NCBI GenBank assembly: GCA_024220505.1
Contig: JAKZZE010000013.1
Coordinates: forward strand, 1,488,001-1,552,000
DNA from: Rhizopus arrhizus
Lineage: Eukaryota; Mucoromycota; Mucoromycetes; Mucorales; Rhizopodaceae
Length of the DNA: 64,000 nt
Reading direction: 5' to 3'
The translations under genes were made by a program, and so were the position numbers. Below the pieces are notes generated by a model. It saw only the letters and a list, made by a program, of their open reading frames with translations. It had not been told where the DNA came from and made no database searches. Below are positions 32,123-41,171 of this stretch, piece after piece (position 1 is the first letter of the stretch; the number at the start of each line of letters is the position of its first letter).

Positions 32123-33348
32123 GACTGGTTAGGTTGTTGTGTTTGAGGCTGTTGCGGGAGCGGTCTGTTATATTGCGGACGGTAAGTTTGATTATTAAAG
32201 TTATTTCTGTTTCGTCCTTGATTGCTATAGTCTTGTCTTCCGTAATTATTATCATTACGTTGGTAACCATTGTTATTATAAATATTATTATTGTAGTCGT
32301 TATTATTGTGACCATTATTGTTGTAATCGTTATTGTTATTTTGGTGTTGATTCTGATAATTATCATTGTAGCGATTACGACGATTGTAATTTCTAACAGA
32401 GCTTTGATACTGCTGTTGATTACCCAATTCATTTCGGATGGTTTGTTGAATAAGATTGACCAGATCCTGTTGATGATTATGTTGACTAGGACATGTTCCA
32501 TTGTTCCTTTGAACTTGATGAGGATAACTTTGGGCATGATAATTATTACGAGTGATCTCCAATGTTGATAGTTGGTTAGGACCAGTTACAATTTGAGGGT
32601 TAGGCATTACAGTGTTAACCATTCCGTAAGGATGTAAGTTAGAGATTGGGATTACTTGAGAAGGCCTTTCGTTTGCATCAATCAACTCTATATTATGATC
32701 ATTTGATGGGTATCTCTGATGATAAACACCATCGTCATGATATATGAGAGCGTTGTTTACATTTCTTGGTATGAATGGGTTGTCGACCGTTGCGATCTTG
32801 CGTGGACGATTTGCGTTCCACCATCCTTCTGCGTGGTTTAACCAATCTTGAAATGTTCTAGCACTGCTTTGTATACAAAATTGTTTGATATCTCTTAATA
32901 AACCTGCGCGAAAGCGGCTTTCGATTACGGCTTCACTAGTAATGTTGGCCAAATCAGCGGCTTCACGTAATCTTGAAAGGAATATTTGAGGATGTTCTTG
33001 ATCTCCTTGGATCATATCATTGAATTCCAATTCATAATTCTGAATTAATTCAGGAGTAATATAATGACTCTTCAAATGTTCCATAGCTTCATCGTAAGTC
33101 ACTTGAGGATGATCCTTGAGTATAGTTTTTTCAAAGTAGATCTTAGCAGCTCTACGTAATTGAGATTTGAGAATAGCGAGTTTGCGATTGTCACTATGTG
33201 TGTTGCTGAGCACAAGGTAGGAATCCAGTAGCTCTTGAAAATGACGGAAGTCTTCGCCTTCATAGCCATAGAATTCGATTAATTTAGGACGGTATCCTTG
33301 GATTTGGTTGCTATTTTGCACCAACGCGATAGGTTCTGTTGTTGCCAT
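32113..33348 (-). CDS. Gypsy-2 Gag (411 aa), Asn-rich, no zinc knuckle
   Basis: Starts at the ATG at 33346-33348 about 140 bp inside the 5' LTR. Residues ~20-200 resemble a Ty3/Gypsy capsid ('GEDFRHFQELLDSYL', 'FLSRLREAADLANI', 'FRAGLLRDIKQF'). The C-terminal third is extremely rich in Asn, Tyr, Gln and Arg and has no CCHC knuckle. The basic Asn/Arg tail presumably binds RNA instead. The frame ends in a TAG directly after the A-AAA-AAC slippery site. Confidence 0.9.
   Translation of the reverse strand: MATTEPIALVQNSNQIQGYRPKLIEFYGYEGEDFRHFQELLDSYLVLSNTHSDNRKLAILKSQLRRAAKIYFEKTILKDHPQVTYDEAMEHLKSHYITPELIQNYELEFNDMIQGDQEHPQIFLSRLREAADLANITSEAVIESRFRAGLLRDIKQFCIQSSARTFQDWLNHAEGWWNANRPRKIATVDNPFIPRNVNNALIYHDDGVYHQRYPSNDHNIELIDANERPSQVIPISNLHPYGMVNTVMPNPQIVTGPNQLSTLEITRNNYHAQSYPHQVQRNNGTCPSQHNHQQDLVNLIQQTIRNELGNQQQYQSSVRNYNRRNRYNDNYQNQHQNNNNDYNNNGHNNNDYNNNIYNNNGYQRNDNNYGRQDYSNQGRNRNNFNNQTYRPQYNRPLPQQPQTQQPNQSKN
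32116..32122 (-). promoter_or_regulatory. Programmed -1 frameshift site A-AAA-AAC
   Basis: The minus strand reads TCA AAA AAC TAG in the Gag frame, i.e. the canonical X-XXY-YYZ heptamer A-AAA-AAC immediately before the Gag stop. The Pol frame is -1 relative to Gag and open on both sides, so slippage here would give Gag-Pol. Confidence 0.85.
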
Positions 33349-33486
33349 TGTTGAGAGTAAATGTTTTGATATTGTTGATTCGATTTTGAGTAAGTTCTTT
33401 GATTTGTTTGATAGATTTCTTGATTTGATTTAATTTCTTGATTTAATTCGATTTATTGATTTAATTCCCTCGTAGTGACCACCAAA

Positions 33487-33981
33487 TGTAATTTTTTGTT
33501 GCTTCAATGGCTTGTAAGAGTTAACGGTTTTGAAATAGAGTAAAGTTGACGAAAGTGAATAAAAAAAAATAAGAGTTGGGTAAAGTATTGGTATTAAATT
33601 CGTTTGTAAGTGACCACCAGATCTTGTTAAGTAGATCAAACTTGCTTGTAATAAGGTAACTTGATAAGAGTTTTAAGAATGTTTACAATGAAGATAATTG
33701 ACTTCAAGGGACTTGTCTTGCTTGTATTTTAAGAGTATTATACCAAAAGATTCAGGGATAAAGATACTTGATTTATTGGATAAAATATATTTAAGATAAG
33801 TAAAGTTAAAATATATATGTCAAGAGAAGTGAAGTAAAATAAAAATAAAAACTTGTCTATTTTATAGACAAAGAAAAATAAAGTTTCATTTTGATATAAG
33901 GTTTGATTTCGATATAAGGTTCAAAATTAAAAATCACAAACCGCAGCCATTGCTGGTGTTTATGTTGTAATCTTCGTTACA
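33487..33981 (-). repeat. Gypsy-2 5' LTR (495 bp)
   Basis: TG...CA termini, matching the 3' LTR except for the shorter minisatellite. Confidence 0.93.
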
Positions 33982-34050
33982 ATACCAAAAGTAGAATCAA
34001 AAGATGTGACAGTAGGATAAAAGTGCGACGAAATCGAGAAATTAAAAAAA

Positions 34051-34122
34051 TGCCGTGAGCAGGAATCGAACCTGCGTCGAAGCGGCCACAACGCTACGTA
34101 CTGCCACTATACTATCACGGCA
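34051..34122 (-). tRNA. tRNA-His (anticodon GTG)
   Basis: The minus strand folds into a cloverleaf: 7-bp acceptor stem (GCCGTGA/TCACGGC with a discriminator A), D-arm 'GTATAGTGGCAGTAC' (B-box and A-box promoter elements intact), anticodon loop TTGTGGC with GTG, and a perfect 5-bp T stem GCAGG/CCTGC with TTCGATT. One mismatch closes the anticodon stem (T-T). It is followed by seven T's on the minus strand, a Pol III terminator. No intron. Sequence agreement with eukaryotic tRNA-His is strong (GCCGTGAT.GTATAGTGG). Gypsy-1 ends 39 bp downstream and the LINE begins 56 bp upstream of the gene. Confidence 0.92.
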
Positions 34123-34177
34123 CTTTTCTTTCGCTTTTGGTTAAAAAGGTAAACTTGACTCTTTTTTGGAAAGCCGA
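34107..34177. repeat. 71-bp direct repeat, left copy (tRNA-His 5' end and upstream flank)
   Basis: Contains the first 16 nt of the tRNA gene (antisense) and 55 bp of its upstream flank. Repeated at 41101-41171 after the LINE (three differences) and, identically, at 59592-59662 after the second LINE copy. Confidence 0.9.
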
Positions 34178-34315
34178 TATCTCTGTCAAATCTATCCATC
34201 CATCAACAATTTTTACATCAATCGACTCCTTTTGATCTATATTTTATTTGGTTCAACTCTTATTCTGCTACCTTCAATACTTGTTGCTTAATCGTTGCTC
34301 AAAGTTTGCATCCAA

Positions 34316-36933
34316 ATGTCAACAACAAGGAATACTAGAGGATCCAAAATCCTGAATTCCGCCGCCGGACCCAATTCGTCCGAGCTCGAAGTCACAGTGC
34401 AAAATCTCAGTCACGCACTTCAAGAGGTAACGACTAGACTCTCAGCCTTAGAACAGCTTAAGTTGGAATTGGAGACTTTGAGAGGTGAGAATGCTCGCCT
34501 CGTACAAACCAATGAATCTCAAGCCAATGAGATTGCTTCTCTGCGTGCTCAGTTAGCCGCACAAACCGCCGGGGTCCCTACAAGCACCCCAAGTTCAAAT
34601 ACCGCTCTTTCTTCTGCTGCTGCTCCTGCTGGTGCTAAACAGTCCGTTTCTTCGCCCTCCTTGGGTACTGCTGCCTCGTCTTGGGCTACTGTTGTTTCTC
34701 GTTCCACCAAGAACAAGCTTCGTCGTCGTGCTGCCGCTGCTCGTGGTTTCCAGCCTGTGTCTGGTGAGCAAGGTTTTGACTATGTCTACATACCTAGATC
34801 TCGCAAAATGACATACAGTAGCGGACAAAACTGGTGCACAAAACTTTTTTTCAGCTTTTAACTACCATTACCTGCTCATGGTAATTGCAATAGTCATGAA
34901 ACTGTACTAGAAGGAGGATATACTAGTCATTGTAATTTATGTATGTTCTAAGCATGACATTGTTAAAACTGAGCGATAAGCGTGCTTTAAATTTATAAAA
35001 TTTTATATTTTCTAAAAACTGCAAAAGTGGCTAAGACCTTAGACTTTATATAATCATCTCATCTCTTGATATCATCGGATGTTCTTCTTTGCATATGCTA
35101 ATAATATGCGTGTATATCATTTTCAATAAAAGAACCCGGCTCTTTAACTACTCTTTTCCAAAGATCATCGACCCTTTTTGATCTAGTGTCGTATCATCAT
35201 ACCTTTGCCATCAATTGCCACCTGGCATGCTTAAGAGGTCTTAGGCCGGGATTAGTGGCGGCTAAACTTGTAGCACAGAAGCGCTGTTATCAAATATTGA
35301 GTTTGTGACATGCGTCGACTTGTGCCTTGTGTCATTGTCATACTGAAACGAGAGATTACGACGTCTTAGACCACTATACGCTAGGCTTTTGTGGTATGAA
35401 GTAAGCGAAATATATGTGTATATTTATGAGTTCATTATACCATCATATACTTGACACACATATTCCGGTCCTCAATATCTAATACAGCCTTAAAACATAA
35501 CACAGCAGCCAGCATGCTTCATTGTTTGATCACCGTGAAAAAATCGCTCAGGTTGCTCGACTTGCTTTCAATATTAGTGTATACTATCTGCATCCATAAT
35601 GTTCATATTTGTTTCATTGCTAAAGATAGCAGACTTTCAGCCCTCTATTGTATACAATGGCTTGTCGTGATACCACATTCATCGCTTTTTCCGGCTAATA
35701 CAGCTGATGAAATTCTTCGATTCCTTACTTCCAGACTCAAAATCTAGCTTCCTACAGTGCCTTCAGACTGACAATTTGCTAATACTGTATCTTAAGGTCC
35801 TCAAAATGTGCTGAGCATCGGAAACTGTGTGTAACGGACCTTGTCCAAGCTTTAGGTTGGTGATTGAGCTAGTAACTTTTCAGACTAAAAGCGGGAGACC
35901 TTCATGATCACAAGACATTAAGTTTCGTTCTTCCCTCTTTCTCCTGTTGATTGTCCATTTAGAGATTCTTGTTATTCTAGAAATATCTGTTGTCGTACCA
36001 ACTAAGTGTATTCGAGATCTCAGAGTTTCGTTTTTACAGTTGCTTATTTTCTTAAACATATAAGGCTAGTACTTTGTTATAGTGAATAGGGTAAAAACAA
36101 AAGGGGGGATTCAATGGGAAATAGAAAATAACTACGGTTTTATATATTTTTAAGAGCTACTAAAATTCACTAATATGCGGTGAAATCTGAAAGCAAACGG
36201 GAGAGATATGGGGAAAATTGAAAGAAGGCTAGACAAGCACCACATTTTTGGCGAAAATTGAAATATGCAAAAAATCACTAAAAATGACCTTATGCCTGGG
36301 GGATGTCCGGTACAGTTCCGGTTTACATAACATAATGTATATTTTGGACTGTCTTTCAGATGGTATATGCCACAAAAGTCGCAGACATATGGCGGAGATA
36401 CAATGTTGATTTTAATTTTTGTGCACCAGTTTTGTCCGCTACTGTATACCGAAGCTCGTCGTCGTCTTGGTCGTCTGGGTGTTGACACCTGGCGGGTGCT
36501 AGATGTTTCGTTCCCCGCGCACTCCGTTGTTGGCCTACTTGTACACCTCCAGTACAAGCCTGCTCTCGTCTCATTGCTTGAAAAAGCAAAGATCAAGATC
36601 CTCGATCAGTTCGACCCTTTGGATCCTGACAACGTTGCTGACCCTGCTTTCTCTTCCGCGTCTCTGGAGGTACGTCAAGAAAAGATGGCGCACATTTCTA
36701 ATGAGCGTTGCCTTCGTACCCTTGAGCGCTTGCGCTATCCTGTTGCTGTTGCTGTCTCGCGCTTCTTTTTGGCTAATGCCATGGTATCTGACGAGGCTGT
36801 CTCTGATGTCTTGTCTGCCAAGCAAGATCGTCCCTCCTTCCCTCGTCATCCTGATCAACCCGACGACGACATGGTTCTTGATGACTATGAGCATCACCGT
36901 CCTGCCTCTCGTTCCAGCTTTGGATCATTATAA
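34316..36933 (+). CDS. LINE ORF1 protein, split by a TA-flanked insertion
   Basis: Segments 34316-34815 and 36447-36933 join in frame to 328 aa when the insertion and one TA are removed (...Lys-Met-Thr-Tyr-Thr-Glu-Ala...). Residues ~25-85 form a Leu/Glu coiled coil ('LSALEQLKLELETLRGENAR'), followed by a Ser/Thr/Ala-rich linker and a basic patch (KNKLRRRAAAARG). The C-terminal half has Leu-rich and acidic segments. LINE ORF1 proteins bind the element RNA and form particles, and the coiled coil suggests multimerisation. No zinc knuckle is visible. The stop overlaps the ORF2 start as TAATG. Confidence 0.82.
34816..36444. mobile_element. 1.63-kb TA-flanked inverted-repeat element in LINE ORF1
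   Basis: Ends CAGTAGCGGACAAAACTGGT and its exact reverse complement (about 28 bp in total), with TA duplications at 34814-34815 and 36445-36446. The size is that of an autonomous Tc1, but I can read no transposase in it. It is AT-rich and full of stops, so it is either an eroded Tc1 or a non-autonomous element. Confidence 0.85.
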
Positions 36934-39900
36934 TGATGAGTAGTAATACTTGTCATTATAATGTATCCTCGGTCTCTACATCTGGTATGGTCCCAGATCC
37001 GTCAACTCCTTCCTCTCCTTTGGTTTCTCTTAGTTCTCATGGCTCCCATGGTTCATTCACTCCTTCATCCTCATCAAGTTCATCTATACCGCTCACTATC
37101 GGCTTGTGGAATGCCAATGGGCTTCAAGAATCCACAGCCGAGGATCTCCTCCGTCACTGCCAGTCGTTTTCCTTGGTGTTCATCACTGAAACCTGGTTGC
37201 TTCCGCCCCACAGGATCCGTACCTCTTGGACCCAGTTCAACTTGTATGGCTCTCCTGTGATCAACAGCTATCGTGGCTCTCAAGGTGTCTCTGCTCTGGT
37301 GTCTCCTCGGTGTCCGATGGCTGTGGTACAGTTCCCGGTTCATACCAAGTATGCTCTGGGTCTGCGGTTGGGTCGCTCCTTGCGTCTCATCTGCCTGTAT
37401 TTGCCCCCTTCCTTGTCCAACGACGAGGTCTCTTCTGTGTTGGTTTCGTTGCCCTTGACAGACGATACGATCATCTGTGGTGATCTGAACGCGCGTCTTG
37501 GTGCACTAACGGGTGATTCCGTTGCCAATACTTGAGGTTCGGTGCTGCTTCGCTGGTGTGAAGAACATGGTCTCTCTGTTCTGAACTCGACTCTCGCTCC
37601 TGGGGTGCCTACTTTCTTGTCCTTTCGTGGTGGTCAAGTCAAGCAAAGTATGATCGACTACTTCTTGACCAACATGAGATATTTGCAGATAATAAAGTGA
37701 GAAAAAAGAAAGGAAATAGTACTTGAAAACTAGTGAATGAGTCTCTATGTAACCTCTTTATTAGATTTCAAGACGAGAGAGAGAACCCATTTAATCAAAC
37801 TACGCCTTTATATAGGAAATGAAATTATTCAGGGACCGAAGTGAGTTCAAGGTCAATTTTAGTATTGAGCTTGAACAATATAAACATTGTATACGAGCTT
37901 TTAAGGAATATGTAATAAGTAATATTATGTATTCAGTACTTGTTATTTCTTATATAAGATCTGAGTAATCTCATACGAATAATAGTATTTAATGAGGTAA
38001 ATACGACACAACATGACCTCTGTCCTTCGGTCCCCTCAGATGCAAGTCTACAGTGATCTCTCTCTTGGCTCTGACCACAAACTGTTGTCCTTGTCCTTTG
38101 ACTATGCAGTCCCTGATGGTTATCCATCGCAGCCCGTTCTCTCTTCTTCTTCTGCCCGTCGGCTATGGAACCTCTCTCGGTTGAAGGAACCTGATGTCTG
38201 TAGTCTGTACGTGGCCACATTCCAGTCCTTGGTCTCTCCATTGGTTGATCAGCTCAAAGCTTTGGATTCAAGTCCTCCTTCTACTGCTCCGCCTATAGAC
38301 GCTCTCAGTGACACTCTGAATGAGGCGATCTATAGTGCACTCGACAAGTCGGTTGGCTCTCGCTCTTCTCGACCTTCCCAATGGAAGCCATTCTGGAATG
38401 CGCACTTGCAAGAACTCGCCGATGTTCGTGAACACCATTACCGCAAGTGGCGTCGTGCCATTGGCATCGACAAGGCCTTGTGGTGGGATCGACATCAGGT
38501 TGCTCAAGCCCGGTTCCGCTCTGCTCTCAAGTCTGCTAAGCGTCTCTCTTGGCGTGCTTTCTGTGACTCTCTGGCCCGTGGCGAACTTGCTCGTGCGATG
38601 TCGAAGGTGAAGGTGATTCGGAACCGACGACGTCAACAGGTTGGGTTTACTCATCCTGACGGCCCTGCTGCAGGTGCGAACGCGATGCGTCAACACCTTG
38701 CCTCGGTCTACTCTGGTGACGGTCTTCCGTCAAGGCGTCCTGACCCTCTGCCCTCTGTCTCTGGTATGGTGCCTTTTGACCTCGATAGTCAAGACCCTGG
38801 TATGCCCTCGTTCTCTGCTGACAGTGTGGGTTCACTGATGCGACGTCTCCCTCTGCGTAAGGCTCCTGGTCCTGACCACTTGCGTACGGAGATGCTCCTC
38901 CCCATCAAGTCTGTTCTGGCCCCACTGCTCTCTTTGCTCTTCAGTATCTGCTACCAGTGGTCGTATACCCCTTCTCTCTGGCGTCAAGCACAGGTGGTCC
39001 CCATCCACAAAAAGGGTGATCCTACCTCGCCAGGGAACTATCGTCCAATCTCCTTGACCTCCATCGTCCGCAAGCTCTTTGAGATGTGTCTCTCTCCCTC
39101 TGTTGAAGATGTCTCTCCTCCGCTCGATGTAGTTCAAGGTGGTTTCCGTCACCAGCGTAGTGCATTGGATCAAGCTCTCTGTCTCCATGATCTGATGCAC
39201 TCTTACCGACGCCGACACAATCATTATCCTGTGGTCGCTTTCCTGGACATCAAGTCAGCCTATGATACAGTCGATCGTCGTATCATATGGCAATCGATGC
39301 TCGCCTCTTCTGCTCCTCTGTCCTTGGTGTCCTTGTTGGCCAACATGTTTGATGATGTCTCGGTGTCTGTGTTGTTGCAGAACAATGTCTCTGATCCGTT
39401 TGTGCCGAGTACAGGTGTCCTTCAGGGCTCTGTCTTGAGTCCTCACCTGTATTCTATCTATGTCAACACATTGCCAGCTCTGCTTCGTTCTGCTGCTTCT
39501 GCAACAACCACCTCGGTGCTATCCGTGTCTCCTTCTGGTCCTCCTGGTCCTGGTGCTCTGGTCTCCGATGGTCTTCCCTTTGGTCCTTTGGTTGGTACTG
39601 CTGCTTTGTCTTCCTCGTCTCCTACGCCCACACCCATCAACAGCCTGTTGTATGCGGATGATGTGGCGCTGGTTGGGTCTGCTAGCGAAGTTCGGCATAT
39701 GCTGGACCTAGCGCAGATCCATTCTCTGACTCTTGGTTACAAGTGGAGTCCGCCAAAGTGTGCTGTTCTCAATGCACCTTCTCCAGGTTCAAGTCGCTTT
39801 GTTCAGATGTCGTTGTACGGTCAACATCTTCCTACAACTGAAGAGTTCACTTATCTTGGTGTCCCTTTCGATGGTAAAGGTATCTCGGTGTCTGCCATGA

Positions 39901-40835
39901 TAAAGCATCGCTCTTCAAGTACCTTGGCGGCTATGGCTCAACTTCACTCTATGGGTCTTAACCGTCAAGGCTTTACCCTGCTTCTTTCTTCTCGTCTCTT
40001 TGCTGCCTTCATCCGTCCTAAGCTCGAGTATGGCCTTGCTATTGCTCGACTTACAAGAAAGGACGGTGAAGAGCTTAACCGCGCTCAAGACCGGTGTCTA
40101 CGAATGCTTGTCGGTGGTCACCGAACTGCTTCGACTGTGGTGCTTCGGCACATTACCAACTTACCATCGATGACCTTTAGAGCGGATACCTTGGTTCTAA
40201 AGTTCTGTCTTCGATTCAATGGCCTTCCTGATGATTGTCTCTTGTCTCTGCTGTCCTCCTCTATTCCGTCGTCGCTACTGACACAGCTCCGTAAGCGGAA
40301 AATCATACTCGACTACCCTTCGGATGCTCCTCTTTCGTCTTCTCGTCTTGCTTCTTGGTTGCGAAGGTATCGTCAAGACCAGTTTCAAAGCTTCTTACAG
40401 TCCACCCCTCAGGTTCTGATTCGCGCTTGTCGTCCTGTTCTCCGGGTGGATCCCATCCTGTACTTGCCTGCCTCCCGTGCTGACCGGTCTCGTCTTGTTA
40501 GATGGCGCATGGGTTGGATCCCAGGCAAGCCTGCTCCCTGTTCCTGTGGTCTTGGCGATACTTCTTGTTCTCACCTCATGATCTGTAACTTGGTTCCTTC
40601 TGCTCTCTGGTGCTGCCTGCCTGTTCCGCCGCCTGACTATGTGGGTCACCACATAGATTATGTCTTGAACTTGCTGCCTGTCTCTGCTTCTGCTCGGTGT
40701 CCGCCTTTCTGGTCCGCTCTTTGTCAGATCCTCTGTCACTTTGACAAGATCTGTCATCCTGACATCGAGTACAACTCATCATCTGTTCCAGGTCAAGTCT
40801 GGATTGACAAGTCCTCTGCTGCTGCTGTTCCATAA
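36933..40835 (+). CDS. LINE ORF2: AP endonuclease and reverse transcriptase, disrupted
   Basis: Segments 36933-37674 and 38014-40835 form one frame of 1187 codons after removal of the solo LTR. It is interrupted by one TGA at 37533-37535. The endonuclease domain shows 'LWNANGL', 'ITETWL', 'GDLNARLG', 'MIDYFLTN' and 'GSDHKLL'. The RT shows 'KKGDPTSPGNYRPISL', 'LDIKSAYDTVD', 'GVLQGSVLSPHLY' and the catalytic 'LLYADDVALVG'. Near the C-terminus a Cys/His cluster ('PCSCGLGDTSCSHLMIC') resembles the zinc knuckle common in LINEs. The start codon overlaps the ORF1 stop. The stop codon and LTR make this copy inactive. Confidence 0.9.
37675..38008. mobile_element. Solo LTR (334 bp) inside LINE ORF2
   Basis: Starts TGAGATATTTG and ends AATACGACA, flanked by the 5-bp duplication CAACA (37670-37674 and 38009-38013). 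It has no internal sequence, so it is the product of LTR-LTR recombination. Its 5' half matches the fragment at 6435-6593. Confidence 0.92.
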
Positions 40836-41100
40836 TGACAAGCGCTCTGATCCACCCTCTGGCTTCTACCTCCCACTGCCAAACCATTCTAGTGCACGAT
40901 GCGGAGGAGACCATGGTGTTGACGAGTTGCTCAGTAGTTAGCGTCTCCATTGGCCTTTTCTCTTTCCTTTTTTTTTCGCTCTTGTGTGCTCTGCGAGTGT
41001 TTTTTGCTTCTTGTCTCTTATTTTTGTTTCTTGAGTATGACTATCATGATATTTATCGCTTGTCAATATACTCCTAATATATATTAATAAAAATCTTCGT

Positions 41101-41171
41101 CTATACTATCACGGCACTTTTCTTTCGCTTTTGGTTCAAAAGGTAAACTTGACTCTTTTTTTGCAAGCCGA
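41101..41171. repeat. 71-bp direct repeat, right copy
   Basis: Follows the LINE 3' end directly. Includes the antisense 5' end of tRNA-His (CTATACTATCACGGCA). Three bases differ from the left copy. Confidence 0.9.

Larger units (their letters stand above)
26007..33981 (-). mobile_element. Gypsy-2: complete Ty3/Gypsy retrotransposon nested in the Gypsy-1 LTR
   Basis: LTRs at 26007-26573 and 33487-33981 begin TGTAATTTTT and end TTCGTTACA, with 4-bp target duplication ATAC. Gene order on the minus strand: gag, protease-RT-RNase H, integrase, then an unknown ORF that runs into the 3' LTR. Just inside the 5' LTR the minus strand reads TTTGGTGGTCACTACGAGG, a TGG-type primer-binding site whose tRNA I cannot name. 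No polypurine tract is evident directly before the 3' LTR. Confidence 0.94.
18961..34011 (-). mobile_element. Gypsy-1: Ty3/Gypsy LTR retrotransposon carrying nested insertions
   Basis: Two 302-bp LTRs (TGTCAAGC...GATGTGACA), one at 18961-19262 and one at 25731-26006 plus 33986-34011, enclose one gag-pol gene. The 4-bp target duplication GTAG is present at both ends. A polypurine tract (plus strand ACCCCCCTTTC, 19265-19275) abuts the 3' LTR. A primer-binding site complementary to a tRNA ending GCTACCA lies 2 bp inside the 5' LTR (~25712-25728). The LTRs differ at one visible base (19161 C vs 25931 A), so the insertion is recent. It is interrupted by a Tc1 element (21686-23332) and by Gypsy-2 (26007-33981). 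Confidence 0.95.
34178..41100 (+). mobile_element. Full-length APE-type LINE next to tRNA-His, with two nested insertions
   Basis: The element lies between two 71-bp direct repeats, best read as a long target-site duplication. Without the inverted-repeat element (34816-36444) and the solo LTR (37675-38008) it is ~4.95 kb, with a ~140-bp 5' UTR, ORF1 (coiled coil), ORF2 (AP endonuclease, reverse transcriptase) and a ~265-bp 3' UTR ending in TATATTAATAAAAA. Its DNA is far richer in G+C than the surroundings. The exact 5' end is inferred from the repeat border. Confidence 0.85.

Noticed and set aside
32088..32568. Ile/Thr-rich frames on both strands in the Gag tail of Gypsy-2
   Set aside because: Produced by the Asn-codon repeats of Gag read in other frames.
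33474..33486. Tf1-like self-priming of Gypsy-2 from the GTGACCACCA motif in its LTR
   Set aside because: The LTR copy of the motif has the same orientation as the primer-binding site rather than the complementary one, so it could not anneal.
34178..34315. The 71-bp tRNA-linked repeats as LTRs
   Set aside because: They lack TG...CA ends, the enclosed genes are LINE-type (AP endonuclease and non-LTR RT), and one arm contains tRNA gene sequence.
38000..40950. Several Arg/Gln-rich minus-strand frames opposite LINE ORF2
   Set aside because: GC-rich antisense frames that recur in both LINE copies, explained by ORF2 itself.
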